A stretch of DNA of 64,000 nt. It comes from Tetradesmus obliquus (Eukaryota; Chlorophyta; Chlorophyceae; Sphaeropleales; Scenedesmaceae). Numbering within the stretch: the stretch's first letter is position 1; the number at the start of each line of letters is the position of its first letter. The notes under the pieces are model-generated. The model was not told the DNA's origin. It did no database searches and saw only the letters and a program-made list of their open reading frames with translations. Both the position numbers and the translations under genes were made by a program. The stretch is taken from positions 3,162,001 to 3,226,000 of the forward strand of contig CP126206.1 in NCBI GenBank assembly GCA_030272155.1. The letters are read 5' to 3'. This document shows, piece by piece, positions 23,914 to 36,800 of the stretch.

Positions 23914-24820
23914 GTAAGGATGTGTGCCGCATACACACATTGTAAGCCCAACTGTGATGATTCCCAGTGCAGCTGGCGGATCCAATTTGTGGGCAGCAGA
24001 CAGTGCAAAGCAATTGCAGCGCTACTTGCTTCAGCAGCTGTATCACTCAATTTCAGCAGGCATACAGTACAACACAGCGCTGCACAGCTGTAACAACACT
24101 GTTCTGAGAACGTTATCACCTGTAGGTACACGAAGAAAGCTACAGAGCACAGCAGCAGCGCCCCAGACAGCGCCAGCAGTGCAGCAGGGCTGGTGATGGC
24201 CAGGGCCTTCTTGCGGGGCAGCAGACGCCCCAGAATGTCTGACAGCATGCGCGTGTAGAACAGCACCTGCAGAACACATCACAGGAAAGCAGCAGCGTCG
24301 TTTGTACAGCAATGCTGAATGTGCATGGTGGGGTTATAGCAGAAGGGCGGAGAAGCTGGTGACACGGTTGCTGCTGCCGCTGCAAAAACACGGTTGTTGC
24401 TGTTGCTGATGGTGATGGCGAGGGCCTTGTAAGGCCGTGGCCTTCACCAGCGGAAGCAGCAGCAGCCGTGTTTTTGCAGCGGCAGCAGCAACCATGTCAC
24501 CACATTGAAAGGTCACACCCAAGTTGTCAATACAAGAGTTTTCACCAAGAAATTCTCACAAAGAAGTTCTCACCTGAAGTAAGAATTCCCCAGCATGCCT
24601 GATGACTCCACGTACGTGAAGAAGGGGAAGATACAGTTGAGCAGAAAACACAGAGCAGCATTGTACCAAAAGTTCACAGTGCAGGGATGTTAAGTTCACA
24701 CGTACCTGTGGTAGGAACTCCCCCAGCATGCCCGATGACTCCACATAGGTGAAGAAGGGGAAGATGCAGTTGAGCAGTGTGCTGCTGACCAGCGCGGCAA
24801 GCACCGTGGACCAGCAGTCT

Positions 24821-24866
<46 letters not shown>

Positions 24867-25559
24867 GTTAGCGTATGTGGTCTCCACCATAACCACAGGA
24901 TGGCTATGGCTTAGATGGTAACACGACGATGATGATAACCACAGGATAGCGACCACAAATCTTCATGCACACAGAGCCCTGTTGGCAAGCGGTTGGATGC
25001 AACTGGCTGTCACCTGCCTCAGCTAGTGCTTTGTGTAGTTTTCAAACTGTACTAGCCCTCTGACCTGCAGTTGCCGCGTCCTCACATCCGACAAACACAG
25101 CAGCAGCACTCACATTTGAAGACCTCCCAGTACACAGCTCCAAGGCTCTCAGCGTCGCCAAAGTCTCCACGCCCTGTTCCAGCTTCACTTGCAGCCACAC
25201 CGCAGCAGCTGCTGCCGCCAGCAGCAGCTGCTGCCTCGCTGCCGGCAGCTGAAAAGGCAGACACAGCACTGACGTTGCTGCCCGTGCGCGCATGCCGGTA
25301 CCGCTGCTGCTGCTTGTCCTGCTGCTGCTGCTGCTGCTGCTGAGTGCCTGCATGTAGTGGAGGCTTTGCTGCTGCTGCGTGACCCAGCAGCAGAGGCTGC
25401 TGTAGGTCTGTGTATGATGAGCTGTGCTGTTTGAAAGGTGACGGCGGCCGGATGTCTATAAATGTCGCAGCACCACCACCACCACGTGCTGCTGCTGCTG
25501 CTGCTGACTGGGAGTCCGCTAGTGCCTTGGAAGCTCTGGGGGAGCTCGCAGGACTGTGC

Positions 25560-25606
<47 letters not shown>

Positions 25607-28600
25607 GCTGCCAGGAGCTGCCCATCCCTGTTGAGAGTATTCCATACCCAGCTGGCTACTGCCACCTGCTGCTGCTGCTGCCTGTCCCCGCTTGCCGGGC
25701 TGTGGCATCTCCGTCTGCTGCTGCTGCTGCTGCTGCTCAGCTGCTATAGACCAGTCTTCCCCCTCGCCTGGCGCTGCTGCTGCTGCCGCCGCTGCTGCTG
25801 CTGCCGTTGCTGCTGCTACCAATGCATTTGCGAGTGGCACATCGTCCGCATCATCGTCATCATCACCTAGTAAGCTAGCAGTGGTGGTGGTAGGAGCACT
25901 CGTGGCCATCGGTAGCTGCCGCTGTGCAACAAATGCATCACCAGGAGCGCCAAAGTCTGGCAGATCAGCCAGATAAGACCCCACCCCGGCCGCAGCAGCA
26001 GCAGCACTACCAACGGCAGCAGCAGTGTTATTTGCATCGCTGCGTGGCATCGGTATAGGGCAGGGGCTTGCAGGCCTGCTGCTGCTGTAGGGGCTGGAAG
26101 TGCCGATGCTGCCAGCAACAAACCCGGAACCAGGCAGCAAATCACTGCTGCCACACTGCTGCTGCTGCTCTATATCACCCAGCCATGCTGCACTGCTGCC
26201 GCCCTGCTGCTGCTGCTGCAGCCACTGCTGTGTCCGCTGCCTGCCAGAGGTCAACGAGGAGGCAGCAGCAGCAGCAGCACTGCCAGCCGCTCCTGCTGAC
26301 AGCTTCGATGCTGCTGCGGCTGCAGCAGCCTTGCCTGTCTTGCGCGGCAGTGCTGCTGCCGCTGCTGCCGTCGCTGCTGCGGCTGCTGCCGCCGCAGCTC
26401 GTGCACGCGGGCTGCTGCTGCTGCCTGCCGTCTCGGCACGGTGCAGGCCACGCGCTGCTGCTGCTGCTGCTGCTGAGCGGTGCGTGAGGCGCCGTATGTC
26501 TGACAAATCTTCTGACAGTGCGCGGCGCAGCAGCGGCCGCAAGTGAGGCAGCTCCATACCTGCACACATATGCATGGCAAGCACAAACACAGCGGGTATT
26601 GCAGTGAGCATGTCAGACAGGTCGTGTGCCAGTGCACGGCGCAGCAGCGGCCTCAAGTAGGGCACCTCCATAGCTGCATACCAAATGCATGGCAAGCACA
26701 ATACACAGCAAGCATTGCAATGCGGTTGATTTGAAAGCGCTCGCTGCAGCAGCGGCCGCAAGTGCAGCAGTTATGAAGCAGCATAGGTTACAAAGAATGG
26801 CGACTGGTGTAATAAAATAACACAATGTGCGTGATCGCTGCCCCACACACCACAACATCACACTGCAGGAACAGACTAAATCCACGCATTGCTACTGGTG
26901 TTATTGTTATTGACAATCATGCTCACATGGCATGGCGGTGAAAGGGAAAGCCGTGAACAACAGCAGAGCCAGCCTATTTTTATGAATCTAATTTCATGAC
27001 CCTCATGCTGTGCTGTCATTAATGTGCACACCTGGCATGGTGGTGAAAGGGAAGCCTTGAAACGGGTCCTGCATGGTGAGCATGCGGCTCAGCATCAGCG
27101 CAGCCTCCCCTGCCTCGTCATCAACATGATCTGCAGCAGCCTGGCAACAGCAGCAGCAGCAGCAGAAGCAGTGGCGACGGCAGCAGGAGCAGCAGCATGT
27201 CAATTGGTGGTGTCAGCATGCGGCTCAGCATCAGCGCTGCCTCCCCAGCTTCATCGTCAACATGATCTGCGGCAGCCTGGCAGCAGCCGCAGCAGTGGTG
27301 CAAGCAGCAGCAGCAGCAGCGGCAGCAGCAGCAGCAGCAAGGTTCAATAAACATGAGGCTCAGCATCATCATCCAGTACTGCCACAGCAGCGACCAAGCA
27401 GCCAGCAGGCCGACAAGCACCAGCCCCGCAGCAGCCTCGAAATACAACAAAGCAATCCACTGCCAGTGCAGGGAAGAAAATGAAGAAAACACCATACAAT
27501 AGCCAGTTCGCACGCACGCGCACCTGTTCTGCGCTGTCCAGCAGTGGTGTGCTGCTGTCGACACATTCCTGCCTTGCCGCACGAAATATTCCAGTACTGC
27601 CACAGCAGCGACCAGGCTGCCAGTAAGCCAACCAGCACCAGCCCAGCAGCTGAATGCAACACGAGACAAGCACAGCAATTCAATTCTAAAATGTCTTCTG
27701 TTACTGCTCACCTGCTCTGCGCTGTCCAGCAGTGGTGTGCTGCTGTCCACATACTCTTCTTCGCCGCACAGGATGTTCCAGTACTGCCACAGCAGGCTCC
27801 ACGCAGCAAGCAGGCCAACCAGCACCAGCCCAGCAGCTATATTCCCTTCTAAAATGCCTTCTGTTACTGCTCACCTGTTCCGCTCTGTCCAGCAGTGGTG
27901 CACTGCTGTCAGCATACTCTTCTTTGCCGCACGGGATGTTCCAGTACTACCACAGCAGGCTCCACGCAGCAAGCAGGCCAACCAAAACGAGCCCTGTAGC
28001 CGCCTCAAAAAACAACAAAGCAATCCACTGCCAGTGCAGGAATGCAGAAAATCACCACAAAATAGCCAGTTGGCACGCACGCTCACCTGCTCTGCGCTGT
28101 CCAGCAGTGGTGTGCTGCTGTCAACATACTCCTCCTTGCCGCACAAGATATTCCAGTACTGCCACAGCAGCGACCAGGCTGCCAGTATCCCAACCAGCAC
28201 CAGCCCGGCAGCAGCCTCAAACAGGCCGATCCACTGCCAGCGCTTTGGAGTGGTGCCGATGTGTAGCGCAAGCTGGATAATCAGGGCCAGGGGACCAGAG
28301 GCCACACAGCCAATGCCCAGAGCAATTGTGTCCGCAGATCTGCAAGTGTGGAAGCAATGTGGTGCACAGGGTTGAATGATCACAGGTTCGGGGTTGGCAG
28401 TGGTGACAGTGGTGCTAATGTGCAGCGCAGGCTGGATGATCAAGGCAAGGGGACCGGAGGCCACACAGCCAATACCCAAAGCAATCGTGTCTGCAGACCT
28501 GCAAAAGTCGAGAAGGCACAACATACGGCTTCAGTTGTACAAGGTTTCAGAGTCCAGGGTACTACAGACCCAAGGCACACCACCAGCCACAGCAGGTAGA

Positions 28601-31053
28601 TTACTAGCCCTTGACAGAAGGCACATCCACACCAAACTCTTACACTCCTTGAAGATCACGTGAACCACGCCACTAGCTGGTAGCTGGTGCTGAAAGCCAC
28701 TGCAGAAATGGAGCCCAGGGCCACCACCAGCCACAACAGGTGGATACATGTTCAAAACCCAAGCCCCCAACAAACCCCAGACACTAACCCCTCAGCCTTG
28801 AAACCTACCTGAACCACGCCACCAGCTGATAGCTGGTACTAATGCCACTGCTGAAAATGACCTCAGAGCCACCACCAGCCACAGCAGGTGAATACATACC
28901 CAGACGGGGCCCAAAATACCAACCCCAAAACACCACCCCTTAGCCCTGAAACCTACCTGAACCACGCCACCAGCTGATAGCTCGTACTGAATGCAACTGC
29001 TGAAAATGACCCCAGGGCCACCACCAGCCACAGCAGGTGAATACATACCCAGACGGGGCCCAAAATACCAACCCCAAAACACCACCCCTCAGCCCTGAAA
29101 CCTACCTGAACCACGCCACCAGCTGATAGCTCGTACTGAATGCAACTGCTGAAAATGACCCCAGGGCCACCACCAGCCACAGCAGGTGAATACATACCCA
29201 GACGGGGCCCAAAATACCAACCCCAAAACACCACCCCTCAGCCCTGAAACCTACCTGAACCACGCCACCAGCTGATAGCTCGTACTGAATGCAACTGCTG
29301 AGATGGACCCCGGGGCCACCACCAGCCACAGCAGGTAGGACATACTAGCCCAAACCCTAGCCACTAACCCCTCAGCCCCACCTGAACCATGCTACAAGCT
29401 GGTAGCTTGTACTGAATGCAACTGCAGATATGGACCCCAGGGCCACCACCAGCCACAGCAGGTAGGAGAGCCGCCCGGGGATGAAGGGGTACAGCGCAGA
29501 AATGGCTGCGCAACCAGTCAGCCCTGCGCAGCAGCGGCAGCAACAATAGCAGGGGCGGCTGCATCAGCAGCCAGTACTAGGTTTTGAGAGGAGACTGCAT
29601 CCCATGTTTCACAGCAACATTGCTATATCACAGCATGTGTGCCAAAACCGTGCTGCTGAAGGCATTGCTGCTGCAACACAAACAATGCCTGAGGGTTGGC
29701 CGGAACTGTTTGTATGAAGCAGCCACGCCAGCATACCATGTGGCATCACACCCCGTGACATCAGCCCCCCTGCCCGCCTATGATCAGCAACTTGCACCTA
29801 GCATGCTGCTGGCAATGCTGCCGACGTGCTCATCCCAGCAGCATCTGATAGTAGGATTGTCAGGTTTAAGCCCTCACAGCCAACCCACCTACGGTCAGCC
29901 GTATAGCCATGCTAGCGGTGCTGCCAAACTGCTCATCCAAGATCTTCTCGATGTGCCCCAGCAGCAGCAAGATGGGGATGCTGGGCAGGTAGTAAGCAAT
30001 GTTCAGCTGCAGCAGCACCTGCGGGATAACAAGAGGTGTAACCAGGCGAAGTCAAACTTGCGTAGCTGCATGCTTTGGCAGGTGGTGAGAGATGTCCACC
30101 TGCAACAGCTGCTGCTTGAGGCCCCGTCGTGCACCCGTCCCCTCTGCTTGCTTGTTGTTGCTATGTTGCAGTTGTGTTTAGCCGGAGACTCAGCCCTGGG
30201 TCATAGTCACGCCAACATGCTTGCAGGAGACATGCTTGCAGAAAACACCAGCATGACTGGCGTGCAATGATCAACTCCAACCTACTACTCGGAGGACAAG
30301 TTGCTGCCACTGGTACTACTGCTGCTGCGTCTGTTGCTGCTTCTGCTACTGCTGAATGTGATGTCAGGCACCTGGTGCCAGTAAGTTTGGTTGTGGTGAG
30401 CCAGCCGCCTCTGCTGCCACCACTGCTGCTTCTGCTGCCATTACTGCTGCTGCTGCTGGCTGCTGCTGCCGTTGCTGATGTCACTTCAAAGCATACCTGG
30501 GGCCCGTAGATCTTGCTGTAATACGCCAGCTGCGAGAGCATGATGATCCATGGCGTGGTGTACGCAATCTGCAGTAGCGGCAGCATAACATATAACAGGA
30601 AATCAGCAGCAGAGGCGCATGCATCACACTTGACACCATATGGTAGATCAACACAGCAGTAGACTGTGGCAAACATGTTTGTGCACGGTTGTGACACCAG
30701 CAATGCTGAGCTGTGAGCATGCACTTTGCTGCCGCCTTGGGCCTCACTACTGCTGCACAACAAGCAAGCATGCAAGTGTGCCTGCAGCGTGCTGGTAATG
30801 CTGTTGTTACTGCTGGGGAGTGTTGGTGTCGTCCGGTCAGCGCTGGTGCACATGCAGACGGCTGCTGAGGATGTGTCCTGCAAGCAGTTGCAGCAACTAA
30901 CCACTACCACACCCCTATCCTCACAACAGCAGCAGCACAACCAAACAAGACCCTAGCAGAGCCTCTCACCGAGATGATCAGAAAGCGAACGACGCTTAGC
31001 TTCCGGCCCTTGATGCGCACACGGGCGCTGGAGGCAGCTGCTGCACCGCCCAT
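22988..31053 (-). CDS. Equilibrative nucleoside transporter family (ENT/SLC29), eleven exons
   Basis: Exons on the minus strand: 31053-30970, 30568-30497, 30018-29889, 29523-29382, 28339-28087, 27140-27032, 26559-25114, 24818-24706, 24266-24120, 23858-23782, 23150-22988. All junctions are GT-AG and phase-consistent, giving 911 aa. About eleven membrane helices can be seen. Family marks: TTPWIIMLSQLAYY near the first helix (LPWN region of ENTs), ALGIGCVASGPLALIIQLAL, VFKYCWSTVLAALVSSTLL, FYTRMLSDILGRLLPRK (the ENT R-x8-GR-P loop) and GGGYINTMSYILAPSLVPP, which corresponds to the ENT NGY..S...P.LVPP region and confirms the last splice. Exon 7 encodes a cytosolic loop of about 480 residues rich in Ala, Gln and Ser, far longer than in animal or plant ENTs. 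The family moves nucleosides or nucleobases; substrate and membrane are unknown. Confidence 0.8.
23859..23912 (-). repeat. (CTG)n sense tract before transporter exon 10
   Basis: In the sense (minus) strand about 17 CTG triplets run straight into the ctgcag acceptor of exon 10. The same occurs before exon 8 (24819-24863). Confidence 0.9.
24540..24640 (-). repeat. Second copy of transporter exon 8 end
   Basis: The segment coding FFTYVESSGMLGEFL with following intron sequence is repeated at about 24640-24560, downstream of the real exon 8 (24818-24706). It keeps a donor-like GTGAGAA but lacks an acceptor and the exon head. Confidence 0.8.
26600..28080 (-). repeat. Copies of transporter exons 5, 6 and 7
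   Basis: Four copies of the exon 5 end (LVLVGLLAAWSLLWQYW...LLDSAEQ) lie at about 28010-27870, 27840-27720, 27655-27530 and 27475-27345, most with a GTGAGC donor. A truncated exon 6 copy (ADHVDDEAGEAALMLSRML) lies at about 27295-27215. Two copies of the exon 7 head (LPHLRPLLRRAL type) lie at about 26760-26715 and 26672-26605. The copies are diverged and partial; only the listed exons keep frame throughout. Confidence 0.85.
28400..28510 (-). repeat. Extra copy of transporter exon 5 head
   Basis: The segment SADTIALGIGCVASGPLALIIQ occurs at about 28505-28404 as well as in exon 5 (from 28339). It has its own cttttgcag acceptor and the frame is open from it into exon 5, so use of the upstream acceptor with read-through would add about 55 residues that repeat the same helix. 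Confidence 0.85.
28655..29345 (-). repeat. Five tandem copies of transporter exon 4 end, period about 149 bp
   Basis: The real exon 4 (29523-29382) is followed by units whose exon part covers LLWLVVALG...AFSTSYQLVAWF at about 29340-29257, 29190-29107, 29041-28958, 28892-28810 and 28742-28660. Each ends in a GTAGGT-type donor but has no convincing acceptor. The 149-bp units at 28958-29106 and 29107-29255 appear identical by eye, so the latest duplication is recent. Confidence 0.92.
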
Positions 31054-31854
31054 GCTGAGCTGCTGTGCTGTCACACAGGTGCACTGGTGCTGCCTGCTGT
31101 GGGTCAGTCAAGGCAGCTGAGCCCGCAGCTAGCGCCCTAGCGACTATCTTTCGACTGAGAGAGCGCACATGAGCTGCTGCGAGCCGTGCAGCAAACTGTA
31201 GCTGCAGCTAGCTCCGTCAAAAGCAGCTCCCACTGCTGATATGGGTGAGAAAAGGCTTACGCACGCCGAGCTGCCGCAACGTACACACAGATACACGGAT
31301 CCAATTGTTCTCGTGTTGATGAAAAGGGCCGTAAGATAAGATTCGCTCGGCCTGTTGTTTGAAGCCCGGACACCTATGCACACAGTACAATCAGCAGACG
31401 CATCCCTCACACCTTAGCGGGCATCAGAAACAATGACGGCATGTATATCAGCGCTTCGACAATGATCAGCAGCTGCAGATGGCCGTACTGCCCCCAACCG
31501 GAGCTGTGCAGTGACCCAGCTGTCATTTCAGGTACTAGGGCTGCAACCTTTGAACCCACCAGGAGCAGCAGCAGGCTACTTCGTTGACCTATTCAACAGA
31601 CGCTTGATACGGTGTTCTGTCTTCACTAAGTGCATGTACTGCCGTGTGGCTGGGCACTTGCTGCTCTCCCTCCCCGTTCTCACGTAGCAGCACATCGATC
31701 GCATCCTCAGCTGCTTACCGCAGCGTTGTAACTTTTCAAATGTTAGGGTAGATCCCGATCAGGGCCACGGGCCTCACCGTGCAGTAGCGACAGCAGCAGT
31801 CTGCTGTTGCAGCAGTGCTGCTCGACTATCTGGGCCAGCACAGGATCGTTTGCT
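31054..31854. promoter_or_regulatory. Divergent intergenic region between transporter and THOC2
   Basis: The transporter start (31053, minus) and the THOC2 start (31855, plus) are 801 bp apart and point away from each other, so this interval must hold both promoters and 5'UTRs. I see no clear TATA box or other element. The assignment rests on gene layout only. Confidence 0.45.
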
Positions 31855-32407
31855 ATGGCAGAAGATTATGACTTACCAGAGCAGCTGCTCACTGAGGCGT
31901 TGGTCAGGGACTTGAATGCGGGCAAGGTGCGGGGAGGTGCTACAGCAGGCTCATGTTCTGCACAGTGCTGCTGCTACTGCTTCTGCTGCTAGTGCTGCTG
32001 CTTGTTCACACTCCTCACTGCATACACGCGTTGCTTATGGACGGTAGTTGCTTGTAAACTAACTGCTGCTTGTGCTGTGTTTACTTTTGCTTACGTACGT
32101 GTGTCCTTTATTCATTGTTATGCTGAGTGCTGCTCATTGCTCCGATGAGTAGTCGTGGGTAGGCGTGTGCACAGAAGGCGTGTGCACAGAAAAATACATG
32201 CACAGATGCGTCGCGTGCATCACTACAACCGTCACACACATGAATGTGGCTGCAAAGACAGCTTGCTGCTGCTCCAGCTAGTATTGCATGTTCCAGCAGA
32301 TGTGCAACTACATGCTGCACGTGACGCGGCACTGCTAAACATATGTGCTGCTGCCGCTGCTGTTCTGCTGCTGCTGCTGCTGCTGGCTGCTGCTGCTGCT
32401 GCTGCTT

Positions 32408-32462
<55 letters not shown>

Positions 32463-32736
32463 AGGTGGTGGCTTCAGAAGTGGGTGCCACCATCCCCGGC
32501 ATTGATGCAGACAAGCAGCCGCAGTTCCTGCTGGAGCTGGTGCAGGCATACGGCAGGGTGAGCTTCGTGATTCTGTAATGTTTGTGTTACCTGATATACA
32601 CGTGAGCAGCCGCAGTTCCTGCTGGGACTGGTGCAGGCTAACAGGCGGATGAGCTGCATGCTTAGTGTTAAGATTTGTTTGAAGTTGATGGCAGCAACTT
32701 CAAGGTTTCTGTTTTTCGGCAGCAGCAGTAGCAGCT

Positions 32737-32774
<38 letters not shown>

Positions 32775-33326
32775 TTCTGTTGACTATGCTGAAAGCCCTC
32801 GGCATGGTCAGTATTGACTTGCTTTGTTGGCTTGCGGGGCTAGCAGCAACAGTACCAGGAGCAGCCGTAGCAGCAGCAGCTCCTGCTGGAGCTGGTGCAG
32901 GGCTATGGGAGGGTGAGCTGCATAGCGTTGTTGTAGTTTCAGGGTTTGTTAATATCGCAGCCTCCTGCAGCAGCAACAGCAGGAGCAGCAACAGCAGCAG
33001 CAGCAGAGGCGGGCGCTGCACTGCACAGACACTGCACTGATCATATGTTTTCCTGCCTGCATGTTTGCGTCCGGTATGATTCTCAGGGCGTGCTGCAGCT
33101 GGATGCGTTCTTTCAGGCCATTTGTGCTGCATGGCTGGCTATTGAATTGTGGGGCACATCATCTGCACTGCACTGCGCCGCTGAATTGCTGCTGTTCCCT
33201 GCTCGCCTGCCATGCATGCAAATTCAGGGTGCATTGCAGCTGGATGCGTTCTTCCAGGCAATTGGCGCTGCGGGGCTTACTGGAGATGTCAGCAGCGACT
33301 TGATGGAAGCCATATGGTGAGCAACA

Positions 33327-33370
<44 letters not shown>

Positions 33371-33527
33371 GCTAGCAGTACCTGTGAAGGTGGTTGTGGG
33401 CACAGCATCGGCAGCAGCAGCACCAGCAGGGCCAGTAGTAGCTGCAGCAGCGACTGTGGCAGCAACATCATATGTCGCAGAAGCAGAAACAGCAGCAGTA
33501 ATGGCAGCAGCAGCAGCAGCAGCAGCC

Positions 33528-33607
<80 letters not shown>

Positions 33608-33767
33608 GTCAGCTGCACCACCAACGCCGCTTTCAGCCGCTGAGCAGCTAAGCATCTCACACAGCGAATATCCTCATCATTTGGCACTGTGCACAATGGC
33701 CTTAGCACATTTTAGCATAACAGTTGCGATGGAGTTCAGCTCTCCGCTGATGCATCTCCTGCTGGTG

Positions 33768-33810
<43 letters not shown>

Positions 33811-36800
33811 CAGGCTGACCTGGCTGCAGCCCGGTGTGAAGCAGGAGGAGCTGGGGGAGCTGGCCAAGGAGTGCGTGAAGAAGGGCAAGGTGTGTAATGT
33901 GCTTGTTATTTGTTTGTTATTGTGAGACTCTCTAGATAACACTTGTGTAGTACATTACAATGCTGGAGAGTGAAGCATAATGAGCTGGGGGAGCTGGCCC
34001 AGCATTACATCAAGAAGGGCAAGGTGTGCCTGTGTTACATTGTGTTATGTGCTTTCATGTCATGTTGCGTTGTGCTTCGTTTTTGAAGTTGTTACGTGGT
34101 GGATACAGCAGGAGGAGCTGGGGGAGCTGGCCAAGGAATGTGTGAACAAGCGCAAGATGTAAGGCAGTGATGTTATGCATTGTTGATGTTGTTACTCCTT
34201 GGAGACAGCCATTTCTCAACACCACGGCCGGCTTTCACTTAAATAACATGTTACTTTGCCGTTATATTGCTGTCATTTTCTGCAGTTGAGCCGCCGTGTT
34301 GTCATGGAGCTGGTGGAGCCCAAGCTGATCGTGGCGGCCTGCGAAGCCCTATCCTACAGGCTTTTGCTTCAAAACTTCTTTTTTAACATGCGTAACATGT
34401 TCTTTTGCTGTTACTTTGCTGTTATTTCTGCAGTTGACCCGCCGTGTTGTCATGGAGCTGGGGGAGCCCGAGCTGATCGTAGCGGCCGGCAAAGCCACTT
34501 CCATACATGCTTTCCCGCTAGATAAACAACTCACTTACGTAACATGTTACTTTGCTGTTATTTTGTTGTCATTTCTGCAGCTGACCCGCCGTGTTGTCAT
34601 GGAGCTGGGGGAGCCCGAGCTGATCGTGGCGGCCGGCCAGGCGCCCACCAAGGTGGGCCTGGATGCCCGGGAGCGCAAGGTGTTCACAGCAACCTTCTAC
34701 AAGCAGGACAAGTGAGTGTTAGTAACATGCTAGTAACATGCTAGTAACATGAAGGTAACAGATGTGGCACGTGTGCCACCAAGCAGTTCCTGGTCGCACG
34801 GGAGCGCAAGGTCTTCACTGCAACCTTCTACAAGCAAGACAAGTGACACCGCCATTTACAACATGTCAGCTGTTTGCCTGATGCTGCCTGATCATGCGAC
34901 GTGTTGACATGTCCCTGTAGAATGAAATGAACTCCTCAACCGTGGTAGTGAATAATTTGTTAGGAAGGCGCCAACTCATTGCACCAGGGCTGCAGCGAGC
35001 TGCTGAGCCCTGCAAACATCCCCAGCTCTTTCAGAAATGACACTTTTCACAATGATGTTACTGTTGTTTTTTTTGTTGTTACTTTCAGGTACAATCTGCT
35101 GCGTGAGGAGAACGAGGGCTACAGCAAGCTGCTGAGCCTGCTGCTGTCTGGCGGCAGTCTGCAGCAGCAGCACGTGGCAGCGCTCACGCGCGACATCAAG
35201 GCACTGATAGGTGAACATCTGCTGCTGTGTTGCTGGCGCGTGTATTTGATTATATTCATGTTCGGCTAGAGATTGACCGTTGCATGGTGTGTGATGGAAA
35301 CCGAGCACAGTGGTTTTGGCCAGCGACAGTGAGACAGGAACAATGGTGTTACTGCTGGAGGTGTTAAACTTTGACGAATATCATGTTGATCCGCAAGCTG
35401 CGTTTAATCTGGACCCAACCGCGTGTGTGAGCTGCTGCTGGAGGCACTGTCCCAATGTTATTGACAATGACAGTTTCAAAACCATATCTGATGTAAATGG
35501 GTTGGTGTTGCTTTTTCTGCAGGCGCGTTCAAGCTGGACCCCAACCGTGTGTGTGAGCTGCTGCTGGAGGCAGCTGAGCGTGACGAGGCGGGAGTGGGCC
35601 ACTGGCTGGGCCTGCTTGAACTGTTCAACGAAAAGGCGCCCATGGAGGTGAGATTAAAATTCAAAACAGCTTCTTGTTCTGTTATGTTGTTGTCGACACT
35701 ACATATGTATTGTTTGATTTCCTGCAGATGCTGGCCATGAATTCCTGCACCAGGACAGATCCCACCTGGCAGCACGCTAACAAAGCCTTTTATCCGAACA
35801 CCTTTAAAACTGAAGGCCGTGGTATGAAATGTTATGCTTTGTGTTATGATCTTTTTATGCAGATGCTGGCCATGAAGTTCCTGCACTACCAGCAGGACCA
35901 CTCCCACCTGGCAGCAGGCGAGGACGACCCCGCCAGCTCCAAGCAGCAGCAGCAGCAGGGCAAGCCGCCGGCAAGCCTGTACAACCTGGCAGCAGCAATG
36001 ATCAAGGTACAGGGGCAGATGTATTGTTTCTTAAAAGTAGTTGTACTGCTCATCCTGCCTGATGTACATGGTGTGGTACTGTCTGTAATGCATTACCTGC
36101 TGGTTTTCGCATACAATGGGTCAGCAGATGCAGCGCACCAGGCCATCTTGCAAGCACTCACTGCATGTTCTGCCTGTACTGCCTGTACTGCCTGTACTGC
36201 TTGCATTACATGTTTCAGCCCTGCCTGCTGATGCTGCTTGTACTGCATTGCAGGCTGGCCTTGTCACGATTGAGGGCGTGGTCACCTACATAGCATCATC
36301 AGCTGATAGCTCTTCTGTGCCTAATGCACTGTCTGTCCGCATCACTATCTATCATCTGCTGCTGCTACAGGCGGGCCACGTGAGTCTAGAAGGTGTGCCT
36401 ACATTGCACCTACAGCAAAATGCTTGTCACTGACTCACTATTGCACTGGCCGCATTCATCATCCCTGCATCAACTGCTGCATAACAGGCCGGCCATGTGA
36501 TCCTTGAAGGCATGCTCGCCTACATAGCACCCTCAGCAGACGGGCTTGCAAGTTACTGTTCATTCAAATCGTAGACTAAACACAAAGTACGGCTTGCAAT
36601 GCTTGTACTGCCCCCACAGGCCGGCCACGTGAGCCTTGAAGGTGTGCTCGCCTACAATGCCCCTTCAGCTGACTGTTTGTCACTGACTTATGCACTGGCC
36701 GCACCCATCATCCCTGCATCATTTGCTGCATCACAGGCGGGCCATGTGAGCCTTGCAGTTGTGCTGGCCTACATAGCGCCCTTTTATGACTGCGTCACGC

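Noticed and set aside
29584-30270. 228-codon plus-strand frame
   Set aside because: It runs antisense to transporter exon 3 and its introns; the minus strand has homology, splice sites and phase.
33224-33708. Long poly-Ala or poly-Leu frames opposite THOC2 intron 4
   Set aside because: They are translations of the CAG/CTG runs on the antisense strand.
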